From the NCBI GenBank assembly GCA_034432855.1, contig DAOUBA010000225.1, forward strand, positions 1 to 8,185: 8,185 nucleotides of DNA. The letters run 5' to 3'. The translations under genes and the position numbers were made by a program. Below the pieces are notes generated by a model. The model ran no database searches, was not told the DNA's origin, and worked only from the letters and a program-made list of their open reading frames with translations. Of this stretch, positions 1 through 6,348 are shown in pieces. Every line of letters starts with the position of its first letter. Positions within the stretch are counted from its first letter, which is position 1. The DNA comes from DAOUBA01 sp034432855 (GTDB lineage: Bacteria; Chloroflexota; Anaerolineae; B4-G1).

Positions 1-1248
1 CTCGATCTGGTAGATACAGCCGCCCTGGCCTGCTCGTTGATGGATGAGGCGAGGCGTCCCTGCATTCTCTATGCAGGCAATTCCCAACTGCGCCAGAAGG
101 TGGTAGATATTGTGGACGGGCGGGCGGAATTGCGTGTCGCCGACAATGTGCGCCCCACGCTGAGGAGAGAGAGCCTTGCCAGCGCTCAGGCAGAATTGGA
201 CGAGTTCTACTGCAAGCACAAGATGGGACAACTGCCGGGGATCGAGGGCATACGCAGTTGGAGTCGGGTGCCGCTCACGCCCACTGCCCGTGCCTTCAGC
301 CGGGTAGTACAGTATCTCTGGCACCTGTACAATACCCCTAACGGTGTGCTGGGCGTAGATGTGGGCGCTGCTAACACAACGATAGTCGCTGTCTTCGGAC
401 GCCCTTGCCTGACGATACGCGGGGATTTGGGTGTCGCTTTCGGCGGAGGGCAACTTGCGCAGGCGCGCGGTGTCGAGACGATCACCCGTTGGCTGCCCGG
501 GGAGATGAGCAGTGACGAGGTGCAGGCACTGTTGCTCAATAAGGAGGTTCATCCGCTTAGCATCCCGCAAACGCCAAGCGAACTGTGGTTTGAACATGCG
601 CTGGCACGCGAGGCAATCAGCGCAACGCTGGAAGTCGCCCGGCCCGGGTGGAGGACCGGCAGCGCGCAACTCTACCCCCACCTCCTGCCGCTGTGTGATA
701 CGATTCTCCTTAGCGGCATGGTCTTGACTCACGCTCCGCGTCCCGGCCAGACGGCTTTGGTCGTGCTGGATGCCTTACAGCCAATTGGGGTCTGCACGCT
801 GGTGCTAGATATATACGGGCTGGCGCCGGCGCTGGGAAATGTCGCTGAGATCAAGCCATTGGCAGCAGTCGAGGTGCTCGATGGCGCTGCCTTTGTCAAC
901 CTGGCAACGGTGGTCGCGCCGGTGCCGACCAGTCACCCGCGTCGTGGCGAGACTGCGCTTGGCGTGCAGGTGACCTACGACGATGGTAGCAAGGTCAGCG
1001 TCGAAGTGCGCTACGGCAATCTGGAAGTCCTGCCCTTGCTGGCGGGCCAACAGGCCGTGCTGGACCTGCGCCCCGGCCGCCATTTCGACGTCGGTCTGGG
1101 TGGACCGGGGAAAGGCGGCAAGCGGAGCGTGAGCGGCGGATTGGTCGGGCTGATCATTGATGCGCGCGGGCGCCCATTGCGCCTGCCAGGGAATCCGCAG
1201 CGGCGTCAGGCGCAGATGCAGCAGTGGTTGTGGGATGTGGGGGGGTAG
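1..1248 (+). CDS. MutL/GlmL-like ASKHA-fold protein (glutamate mutase L family), 5' end outside window
   Basis: The reading frame is open from base 1, so the N-terminus lies outside the window; about 415 residues are visible up to the TAG at 1246-1248. A TTG/ATG pair at 37-42 is internal, because the in-frame codons before it (reading LDLVDTAALACS) continue the protein. The visible part carries an ATP-binding phosphate loop of the actin/Hsp70/sugar-kinase fold (DVGAANTT, bases 358-381) and a second nucleotide-site segment typical of MutL proteins (ILLSGMVLTHAPRPGQTALV, about bases 703-762). A beta-rich C-terminal part ends in GLIIDARGRPLRLP. The family takes its name from the protein encoded beside adenosylcobalamin-dependent glutamate mutase, for which a chaperone or reactivation role is proposed. 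No mutase subunits are visible here, so the substrate is open. It is followed by an unknown KOW-like gene 67 bp downstream, probably in the same operon. Family assignment is fairly sure; the exact role is not. Confidence 0.85.
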   Translation, partial: LDLVDTAALACSLMDEARRPCILYAGNSQLRQKVVDIVDGRAELRVADNVRPTLRRESLASAQAELDEFYCKHKMGQLPGIEGIRSWSRVPLTPTARAFSRVVQYLWHLYNTPNGVLGVDVGAANTTIVAVFGRPCLTIRGDLGVAFGGGQLAQARGVETITRWLPGEMSSDEVQALLLNKEVHPLSIPQTPSELWFEHALAREAISATLEVARPGWRTGSAQLYPHLLPLCDTILLSGMVLTHAPRPGQTALVVLDALQPIGVCTLVLDIYGLAPALGNVAEIKPLAAVEVLDGAAFVNLATVVAPVPTSHPRRGETALGVQVTYDDGSKVSVEVRYGNLEVLPLLAGQQAVLDLRPGRHFDVGLGGPGKGGKRSVSGGLVGLIIDARGRPLRLPGNPQRRQAQMQQWLWDVGG

Positions 1249-1315
1249 AACGAGTCAACGAGGAAGCAAGCTAGCGAATCGGCGAATGAGGACGTTGGTC
1301 ATTTATCATTGAGGT

Positions 1316-2365
1316 ATGTACCATCCATTTGAGGTTCAGGTCACTCCATTGACGAACGTACGCCGCGAGCGGATACTGCCCGTGGCAGGCGAGATATTGG
1401 TGCGTGTCGGCGAGCGCGTGGAGCCGATCCAGGTCGTAGCACGCGCCAGTCTGCCTGGCACGTTCCGTATCCTGCCAGTGGCACGGTTGCTGGGCACGCC
1501 CGCAGCCAAGAGCGAGCGTTACCTGCGGGTCAAGCTGGGCGATGAAGTACGGCAGGGGCAGGTGCTCGCAGCACGAGGCGGCTACCGCGTTCGTTCGCCC
1601 ATCAATGGCGTGTTGACCGCCAGCGGTGCAGGGCGCGTGCTGATCGAAGCGCAACCGACCATATTTGAACTGCGCGCCTACCTCTATGGTACTGTGGCCA
1701 ACGTGCTCCGAAATACCGGCGTTGTCATCGAAACAACGGGAGCAGTAATCCAGGGGACGTGGGGAACAGGCGGCGAGAGTTTTGGGGTGCTCAGGTGCCT
1801 CGTGAAAAGCCCCGACAAGCCGCTACGCGCCAAAGACATTGACCCATCTTGTCACGGGATGGTCATCATCGGAGGATTAGGGCTGGACGATGCGGTACTT
1901 GAACGCGCCCAGGAACTTCAGGTGCGGGGAATCGTCGTAGGGGGTTTCCCGCCCCAATTGGCTCCTCAGGCCAGCCAATTGCCATTCCCCGTCATTGCTA
2001 CCGAGGGCGTCGGGAGCATGCCAATGTCGGAGGCGGTTTTCCGCATGCTGGCAACTCACGAAGGCCGAGAAGCCTCGATCAGCGGAGAAGTCAGAGCACG
2101 CTGGGGTATCGTCCGTCCCGAGATCATCATTCCTTTGCCGGCCGAGACGCTGCCGCCTGCGCAATCGGAACCCGGTGCGCCGTTGACGGCGGGAGCGCGG
2201 GTGCGCATCGTGCGGGCACCGTATTCAGGCCAGGTGGGTGTGGTCGCAGCGGTTCCTGACCATGCCCGTCGCATCGAGACAGGCGCCCGGGTTCGCGGTG
2301 CAGAAATCAAACTAGGTGGGGAAACGGTTTTCGTCCCCCTGGCGAATCTGGAGGTTCTGCGCTAG
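1316..2365 (+). CDS. Conserved protein of unknown function with barrel-sandwich-like N-terminus and C-terminal KOW-like motif
   Basis: This gene encodes 349 aa from ATG 1316, the first in-frame start after a TGA at 1310-1312; GAGG lies immediately before the ATG, so the ribosome site is weak and close. I do not recognise an assigned function. Residues 16-60 and 69-112 look like two related beta-rich segments built around 'VGERVEPIQV' and 'LGDEVRQGQVLA', with 'VRSPINGVL' between hairpins. This is the pattern of barrel-sandwich hybrid (lipoyl/biotinyl-like) domains, but no modifiable lysine motif is evident. A central alpha/beta segment (about 180-245) holds GMVIIGGLGL, RGIVVGGFP and FPVIATEGVGSMPM. 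Residues 291-314 (TAGARVRIVRAPYSGQVGVV) fit a KOW motif as in NusG or ribosomal proteins, which bind RNA or protein. There is no signal peptide or membrane segment, so a cytoplasmic location is likely. Its position right after the MutL-like gene suggests a shared process. The domain calls are by eye. Confidence 0.8.
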   Translation: MYHPFEVQVTPLTNVRRERILPVAGEILVRVGERVEPIQVVARASLPGTFRILPVARLLGTPAAKSERYLRVKLGDEVRQGQVLAARGGYRVRSPINGVLTASGAGRVLIEAQPTIFELRAYLYGTVANVLRNTGVVIETTGAVIQGTWGTGGESFGVLRCLVKSPDKPLRAKDIDPSCHGMVIIGGLGLDDAVLERAQELQVRGIVVGGFPPQLAPQASQLPFPVIATEGVGSMPMSEAVFRMLATHEGREASISGEVRARWGIVRPEIIIPLPAETLPPAQSEPGAPLTAGARVRIVRAPYSGQVGVVAAVPDHARRIETGARVRGAEIKLGGETVFVPLANLEVLR

Positions 2366-2411
2366 GCCACACCAGCCGGCATGAAGGGCAACGCGAGAAC
2401 GAGACCGACAC

Positions 2412-2418
2412 AAGGAGG
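2412..2418 (+). promoter_or_regulatory. Strong Shine-Dalgarno of the Thr/Pro-rich membrane protein gene
   Basis: AAGGAGG lies five bases before the ATG at 2424. It is much stronger than the site of the preceding gene and fixes the start, so this small protein may be made in greater amount than its neighbour. Confidence 0.75.
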
Positions 2419-2423
2419 TTAGA

Positions 2424-2984
2424 ATGGAAGATCTAGACTTGTTCCCCAACGAAGAGGCAGAGGCTGCGCAAGAAGAGGGGGCGAATCGCCTCTTTATCAT
2501 CCTCGTGGCCGCGATGATCGGCCTGATGGTGCTGGCTCTTTGCGGCGGCGGGGCCTTCTACTGGTTCTATCTGCGCCCCCGGCAGGAACGCATCGCACAG
2601 AACCAGATCATCCAGGCCACCAACGCGGCGGAGGCCGTGGCAGCCGCCCAAACTGCAACGGCTGTCAGCCAGCAGGCAGCCACGGAGGCGGCGATCCCAA
2701 CCGATACGCCTGAGCCCACGGCGACGGAGATGCCCACGGTGACGCCCGTTCCGCCTACAGCCACCCCGATGGCAACCCCGGCACAGGTGGCCGCTGCCGC
2801 CGAAGCCTCGCCGACTCCACGTCCCACGGCGACTCGCCAGCCGACGGCCACACCCGGGGCAGGGAGTCAGGCAGCCGGCGCTAGCGTGCCCGGCACCGGT
2901 ATCGGCGCACTGGGTGGGGGCGCGATTGCCATAGGGCTTTTGTTCCTGTTGGTCGTAGTACGCCGTTTGCGCCGGGCAGCCTAG
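2424..2984 (+). CDS. Small membrane-anchored surface protein with Thr/Pro-rich linker and LPXTG-like C-terminal tail
   Basis: This gene encodes 186 aa starting at an ATG with an excellent ribosome site. Order of parts: an acidic N-terminus (1-20); a hydrophobic segment (about 23-50) followed by RPRQER; an Ala/Gln/Thr-rich helix-like stretch (55-90); a Pro/Thr linker with repeated TPxPTATP units (91-145); then VPGTG (155-159), a hydrophobic stretch (160-179) and RRLRR (180-184). The last three elements in this order resemble a sortase-type sorting signal or a C-terminal anchor. Thr/Pro linkers like this are common in exported Chloroflexota proteins and are often glycosylated. There is no folded domain, so it may be a spacer or scaffold at the envelope. 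Flanking charges are mixed: acid before the first membrane segment and base after it would put the linker inside, while the tail argues for outside. The gene lies 58 bp after the KOW-like gene, probably in the same transcript. The gene is sure; the anchoring mechanism is inferred. Confidence 0.8.
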   Translation: MEDLDLFPNEEAEAAQEEGANRLFIILVAAMIGLMVLALCGGGAFYWFYLRPRQERIAQNQIIQATNAAEAVAAAQTATAVSQQAATEAAIPTDTPEPTATEMPTVTPVPPTATPMATPAQVAAAAEASPTPRPTATRQPTATPGAGSQAAGASVPGTGIGALGGGAIAIGLLFLLVVVRRLRRAA

Positions 2985-3201
2985 CGGCACTCGCCGGGGT
3001 TTGCCCCACCCGGACTTTCCTGATGCAAGAGCGCGCTGAATCAGGCGTATTAGTTGGGGCTAACATAATTGACCCCTTCGTGGCCCAGTACGTGCGGCAC
3101 GGGATCTGAGAGCCGACCCGGCCATCATGTCGCCGAGAGTTCCCCAATCTGCTGCGACCCTTCCTCGCACACACCGAGGGGGCGGCAGAGGAATAGCAAC
3201 A
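2985..3201. other. Intergenic stretch without recognisable gene
   Basis: About 217 bp lie between the membrane-protein stop and the convergent hairpin. Every frame is short or interrupted and no start with a ribosome site is convincing. Two weak inverted repeats are visible near 3000 (GGGG...CCCC) and 3020-3046 (CCTGAT...ATCAGG), neither with a T-run. It could be eroded coding DNA, but no family could be recognised. Confidence 0.5.
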
Positions 3202-3238
3202 AACGAGGGCCAGACCTGTTGAGAGGCTGGCCCTCGTT
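3202..3238. terminator. Bidirectional intrinsic-type terminator between convergent genes
   Basis: There is a perfect 12-bp inverted repeat (AACGAGGGCCAG at 3202-3213 and CTGGCCCTCGTT at 3227-3238) around a 13-base loop, in which CCT/AGG can extend the stem. On the plus strand it is followed by GCTTTT (3239-3244). On the minus strand it is followed by the T-rich TTGTTGC. It starts 14 bases after the stop of the minus-strand hypothetical gene and closes the plus-strand gene run, so it fits termination from both sides. The T-runs are short and interrupted. Confidence 0.75.
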
Positions 3239-3251
3239 GCTTTTGAATGCG

Positions 3252-3683
3252 CTACTCCATCCTCAGTTCGATGCTGGCCATCGCGTAGAAATAGGCCAGC
3301 GAGGCCGACATCCCTTCGGCGATACGGCGGCCCACCTGACCCGAGACGTCTATCTTGCGGACGCTGTCGCTCTCCGCTGGACAGAGCAAGGCCAGTTCCC
3401 CCCTACTTGCCCCGCCTTCCTCGACCACCCATTCGCCCCCGTGGCGGCGGCGAAATATCTCCCCCAGAAAACTGACCCACAGCAGACGCATCCTCTGGGA
3501 AGGCTCGGGGAATTGGCGTAAGTGACGATCAATCCATTCGTCCAGGAGTTGCAGGGCAATCACGTCATAGCCCACCTCCTGGTGAGAGAAGCGGGCCAAA
3601 GCCGCTCGCGCCTGCTCTGCCATCTCCGCCAAGTAACGTATCTGCTCTGGAGACAGGAACCGGGTTCCCCTCTTCATCGCCAT
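3252..3683 (-). CDS. Hypothetical protein with conserved LGEIFRRRHGGEWV core
   Basis: This minus-strand gene encodes 143 aa from an ATG at 3683 to TAG at 3252-3254; a second in-frame ATG lies two codons in, and neither has a clear ribosome site. The protein is soluble-looking, without signal peptide or membrane segment. The first half is helical and charged (YLAEMAEQARAALARF, WIDRHLRQFPEP). The core at 73-86 (LGEIFRRRHGGEWV) and the end (VGRRIAEGMSASLAYFYAMA) look conserved. The 'GE-RR-GG-W' pattern is reminiscent of small DUF families such as DUF3806, but I cannot confirm membership. It lies 104 bp downstream of pstB in the same direction, so it may be read from the pst transcript or on its own. 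It is not PhoU, which is longer and all-helical with repeated three-helix bundles. Function unknown. Confidence 0.65.
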   Translation of the reverse strand: MAMKRGTRFLSPEQIRYLAEMAEQARAALARFSHQEVGYDVIALQLLDEWIDRHLRQFPEPSQRMRLLWVSFLGEIFRRRHGGEWVVEEGGASRGELALLCPAESDSVRKIDVSGQVGRRIAEGMSASLAYFYAMASIELRME

Positions 3684-3764
3684 CTTGACGAACCCCGACC
3701 TTCTGTAGGCGTGATTGCCAATCGCGTGCGTTAGGCTAGTTCCGGTACAAAACTACGGTAGGAA

Positions 3765-3777
3765 GCGTCTCTGACGC
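3765..3777 (-). terminator. Weak hairpin downstream of pstB
   Basis: A perfect 5-bp stem (GCGTC/GACGC) with a 3-base loop starts ten bases after the pstB stop. It is followed on the minus strand by TTCC and further on by TTTT, not by a proper U-run. It could reduce read-through into the hypothetical gene or protect the 3' end of the pst mRNA. Low confidence. Confidence 0.25.
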
Positions 3778-3787
3778 CGATTTCGGG

Positions 3788-4585
3788 CTACCCAAAGCGC
3801 CCAGTGATATAGTCCTCGGTGCGCTTATCCCGTGGCCGGGTGAACACCTGACTCCCCGGCCCTTCCTCGATCAACTCCCCCTGCAGCATGAATGCAGCGT
3901 GATCGGCTACCCGGGCCGCCTGCTGGACGCTGTGGGGGACGATCACGATCGTATAACGCTGCTTCAATTCCTGCAAACTGGCTTCGACTTTGGCCGTCGA
4001 GAGCGGATCCAGCCCCGAAGTGGGCTCGTCAAGCAGGATCACCTCCGGCTCCAACGCCAGCGTGCGGGCCAGGCACAGCCGCTGCTGCTGTCCGCCCGAA
4101 AGTTTGATAGCCGGCTCGTCCAGGCGATCCTTCACCTCGTCCCACAGCGCCGCCGCCTGCAGGCTACGCTCGACCAGTTCATCCAGCCTGGCGCGATCGC
4201 GCACGCCAGCCAGTTCCGGCCCATAGGTCAGATTACGCCGGATGCTCATCGGCAGCGGCACCGGGGTGGCAAAGACCATACCCACGCGACGACGCAGCGC
4301 GTGCACGTCTACCCCCGGCGCGTAGATGTCCTCTCCATCCAACCACACACGGCCCTCCAGTCGCCGCCCGGGAATCAGCTCATTCAGCCGGTTGAGCAGC
4401 CGCAGCAGCGTGGACTTGCCGCTGCCCGCTGGGCCGAAGATGACCGTGATCTGATTGGGATAGATGCGCAGGCTGACGCCACGCAGCGACTGCGCGCCAT
4501 CTTCGTAGGTATAGGAAACGTTCTCTAACAGGAACTTTTCGGCCCGCGATTCACCATCTGCCATTCGGCATCCGCCACTTGCCAT
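3788..4585 (-). CDS. pstB: Phosphate ABC transporter ATP-binding protein PstB (variant Q-loop)
   Basis: This 265-aa ATPase drives the Pst phosphate importer from the cytoplasmic face of the PstC/PstA pore. Visible motifs: Walker A GPAGSGKST (51-59), ABC signature LSGGQQQRL (162-170), Walker B with catalytic Glu in VILLDEPTSGLDP (182-194), and the switch His in IVPHSVQQA (H218). The Q-loop region reads GMVFATPVPLP (102-112), where usual PstB has GMVFQ, so the expected Gln is Ala106. SIRRNLTYGPEL matches the PstB helical domain. Start: ATG 4585 has GAGG overlapping the pstA stop, ten bases upstream. The in-frame ATG at 4564 is an alternative giving 258 aa, closer to the family core. The first ten or so codons are encoded by a 7-bp tandem repeat and are not conserved protein. 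It is last of the pstSCAB run, 12 bp after pstA. Identity is secure from motifs and context, although the Q-loop variant could mark a related importer subfamily. Confidence 0.93.
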   Translation of the reverse strand: MASGGCRMADGESRAEKFLLENVSYTYEDGAQSLRGVSLRIYPNQITVIFGPAGSGKSTLLRLLNRLNELIPGRRLEGRVWLDGEDIYAPGVDVHALRRRVGMVFATPVPLPMSIRRNLTYGPELAGVRDRARLDELVERSLQAAALWDEVKDRLDEPAIKLSGGQQQRLCLARTLALEPEVILLDEPTSGLDPLSTAKVEASLQELKQRYTIVIVPHSVQQAARVADHAAFMLQGELIEEGPGSQVFTRPRDKRTEDYITGRFG

Positions 4586-4602
4586 TTGCCATTCGCCTCA
4601 CC
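4554..4602. repeat. Degenerate 7-bp tandem repeat at the pstA-pstB junction
   Basis: Seven consecutive heptads on the plus strand read CCATCTG, CCATTCG, GCATCCG, CCACTTG, CCATTTG, CCATTCG and a decayed CCTCACC. The consensus is CCATTTG-like (CAAATGG on the coding strand). The array covers the pstA stop, the intergenic gap and the start of pstB. Because 7 is not a multiple of 3, ATG codons appear every 7 bases in rotating frames (4592, 4585, 4571, 4564, 4557; GTG at 4578); 4585 and 4564 are in the pstB frame. Confidence 0.8.
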
Positions 4603-5443
4603 ATTGCCTTCTGGCGCGGAAATAACTCCGGATGGCTGCAGCCAGGACGTTCATCGAGAGCACAAAGACCAGAAGCACCAACGCCGTACCGTACTGGACA
4701 TGGATGGGCATTCCCGGCACCTGGGTACTGACGACGAACAGATGATAGGGCAGCGCCATGGCCTGATCGAAGATGGAACGAGGCAATCGTGGAAGAAAGA
4801 CCGCCGCTACGGTAAAGAGAATCGGCGCCGTCTCCCCAGCAGCCCGCTCTAGTCCCAGGATGACACCGGTAAGAATACCCGGCAACGCCTGAGGCAGCAC
4901 AACGCGGCGGACGGTCTGCCATTGCGTGCCGCCCAGGGAAAGGCTGACAATGCGGAAGGACTGGGGCACGGCCCGCAGTGCCTCCTCGGCTGTGCTGATG
5001 ATGACCGGCAGAGTCATGAGCGCCAGCGTCAACGAGCCGGCCAGAATGGACTTGCCCAATCGGAGAAAGATGACGAATAGTCCAAAGCCAAACAAGCCAT
5101 AGACCACCGATGGCACCCCTGCCAGGTTAATGATCGCCAGCCGGATCATGCGGGTGAACGGGGTATCACGGGCGTACTCCGCCAGATAGACCGCTACCGC
5201 CACACCCAACGGCACAGCGATGATGGCTGTACCCAACGTGAGAAGCACGGTACCGACGATGGCAGGCCAGACGCCGCCAGCGTGCATCCCATCGTGTGGC
5301 GGCATCGTGAGAAATTCCCATGAAATCGCGGGGGCGCCCTGGAAAACGATGTAGCCAATCAGCCACAGGATGGGCAGCACGACGATAACGGCTACCAGGC
5401 TTAGAAGAGCAAAACCAATCCGTTGATGGAGGTTTCTTGACAT
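4598..5443 (-). CDS. pstA: Phosphate ABC transporter permease PstA
   Basis: This inner-membrane subunit forms the phosphate channel with PstC. The start chosen is ATG 5443, giving 281 aa (MSRNLHQRIGF...). Its A is the last base of the pstC TAA (TAATG overlap), and GGGAGG lies 11 bases upstream. An earlier in-frame ATG at 5491 would overlap pstC by 49 bases and add a non-conserved leader. Visible features: a first membrane helix (about 10-35) and a large periplasmic loop with the PPHDGMHAGGVWPAIVGT segment, typical of PstA. GVPSVVYGLFG (109-119) and an EAA-type loop that contacts PstB (EEALRAVPQSFR, 153-164, through LGGTQWQTVRRVVLPQALPG) follow. LERAAGETAPILFT (198-211) is also typical. The C-terminus is basic (RSYFRARRQW) and its stop codon lies inside the heptad repeat that leads into pstB. 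Translation is probably coupled to pstC. Confidence 0.95.
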   Translation of the reverse strand: MSRNLHQRIGFALLSLVAVIVVLPILWLIGYIVFQGAPAISWEFLTMPPHDGMHAGGVWPAIVGTVLLTLGTAIIAVPLGVAVAVYLAEYARDTPFTRMIRLAIINLAGVPSVVYGLFGFGLFVIFLRLGKSILAGSLTLALMTLPVIISTAEEALRAVPQSFRIVSLSLGGTQWQTVRRVVLPQALPGILTGVILGLERAAGETAPILFTVAAVFLPRLPRSIFDQAMALPYHLFVVSTQVPGMPIHVQYGTALVLLVFVLSMNVLAAAIRSYFRARRQW

Positions 5444-6345
5444 TATGACAACAGCCTCCCGTACCTCTTCCCCTGCCGAAAGATAGTCCACGCAGCCACC
5501 AGATTGATCACGAAAGTGACCAGGAACAACACCAGACCGACGGCGAACAGGACGTGATAGTGGGTACTGCCCTGTGCCACCTCCCCCATCTCGGCGGCGA
5601 TGGTCGCCGTCATCGTGCGCACGGGCATCAAGAACGAGTTCAGCGTGAGCGGCATGCGCGCCGCGTTGCCCGTGACCATCATCACTGCCATCGTCTCACC
5701 GATGGCCCGCCCCACCCCAAGCATCATCGCCATGAGGATGCCGGTGCGGGCCGCCGGCACCGTCACCCGCCAGATGGTCTGCCAGCGCGTTGCCCCCAGC
5801 GCCAGCGCCGCGTCACGGTAAGAGCGGGGGACAGCGTCCAGCGCGTCCTCGGCCACGCTGATGATGGTAGGTAGCGCCATGTAGCCCAGCGTCACCGAGC
5901 CGGTCAACGCCGTCAGGCCGGTCGGCGCGCCCACCCACTCGCGGACCAGAGGAGAGACCACCAGCATCCCTATGAAGCCCAGCACCACGGAAGGGATCCC
6001 GGCCAACACCTCGATGAAGGGCTTGAGGACTTCGCGCATCCAGCGCGGCGCGACCTCGGCGATAAAGATCGCCGCCAACAGCCCCAACGGCAGGCCGACG
6101 ACCGCCGCACCCAACGTCACCAGCAGCGATCCCAGCACCAACGGCAGGATACCGAAGTAATCCTCGTTGGGATACCAGCGCGTCTGGAACAAGTCGCGCA
6201 GTGAAACCTCGAAAAACGTCGCGCCGCCCTCGCGCACCAGAAACAAAAAGATCAACCCCAGAAACAAGAGGACCAGAACACCGGTCACGCGGATCAGGCG
6301 CTCGATGAGGTATTCGGCGAGGCCATTTCGGGTTTGCCGGGACAT
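5443..6345 (-). CDS. pstC: Phosphate ABC transporter permease PstC
   Basis: This 300-aa integral membrane partner of PstA has an N-terminal membrane helix (about 17-38). A periplasmic segment with LRDLFQTRWYPNEDYFGILP (49-68) is the usual PstC landmark. AGIPSVVLGFIGM (115-127), the EAA loop EDALDAVPRSYRDAALALGA (166-185) for docking PstB, and GVGRAIGETMAVMMVTGN (210-227) follow, then a last helix and basic tail. The ATG at 6345 lies three bases after the pstS stop. AGGAGG at 6353-6358 (minus strand) sits seven bases upstream inside the end of pstS, so translation is tightly linked. The TAA overlaps the pstA ATG by one base. Length and motifs match the family. Confidence 0.96.
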   Translation of the reverse strand: MSRQTRNGLAEYLIERLIRVTGVLVLLFLGLIFLFLVREGGATFFEVSLRDLFQTRWYPNEDYFGILPLVLGSLLVTLGAAVVGLPLGLLAAIFIAEVAPRWMREVLKPFIEVLAGIPSVVLGFIGMLVVSPLVREWVGAPTGLTALTGSVTLGYMALPTIISVAEDALDAVPRSYRDAALALGATRWQTIWRVTVPAARTGILMAMMLGVGRAIGETMAVMMVTGNAARMPLTLNSFLMPVRTMTATIAAEMGEVAQGSTHYHVLFAVGLVLFLVTFVINLVAAWTIFRQGKRYGRLLS

Positions 6346-6348
6346 CCG

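Noticed and set aside
512..727. Plus-strand frame of 71 aa inside the MutL-like gene
   Set aside because: It is an alternative frame of a gene with clear ASKHA motifs and has no ribosome site or domain.
2433..2990. Minus-strand open frame (185 aa) opposite the Thr/Pro-rich protein
   Set aside because: Its Cys/Gly/Arg-rich translation is the antisense of Ala/Thr/Pro repeats. The plus-strand gene has a strong ribosome site and membrane segments.
3060..3190. Possible gene remnant between the membrane protein and the terminator
   Set aside because: Short pieces such as DPFVAQYVRHGI are interrupted by stops and match no family I can recognise. Too little to call a pseudogene.
3899..4528. Long plus-strand open frame (209 aa) opposite pstB
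   Set aside because: It lies wholly inside a gene with secure ABC-ATPase motifs, has no recognisable domain, and its composition is that of a mirror frame in GC-rich DNA.
5444..5491. Upstream ATG for pstA at 5491
   Set aside because: It would overlap pstC by 49 bases and add a non-hydrophobic leader. The TAATG junction at 5443 with GGGAGG upstream is the better start.
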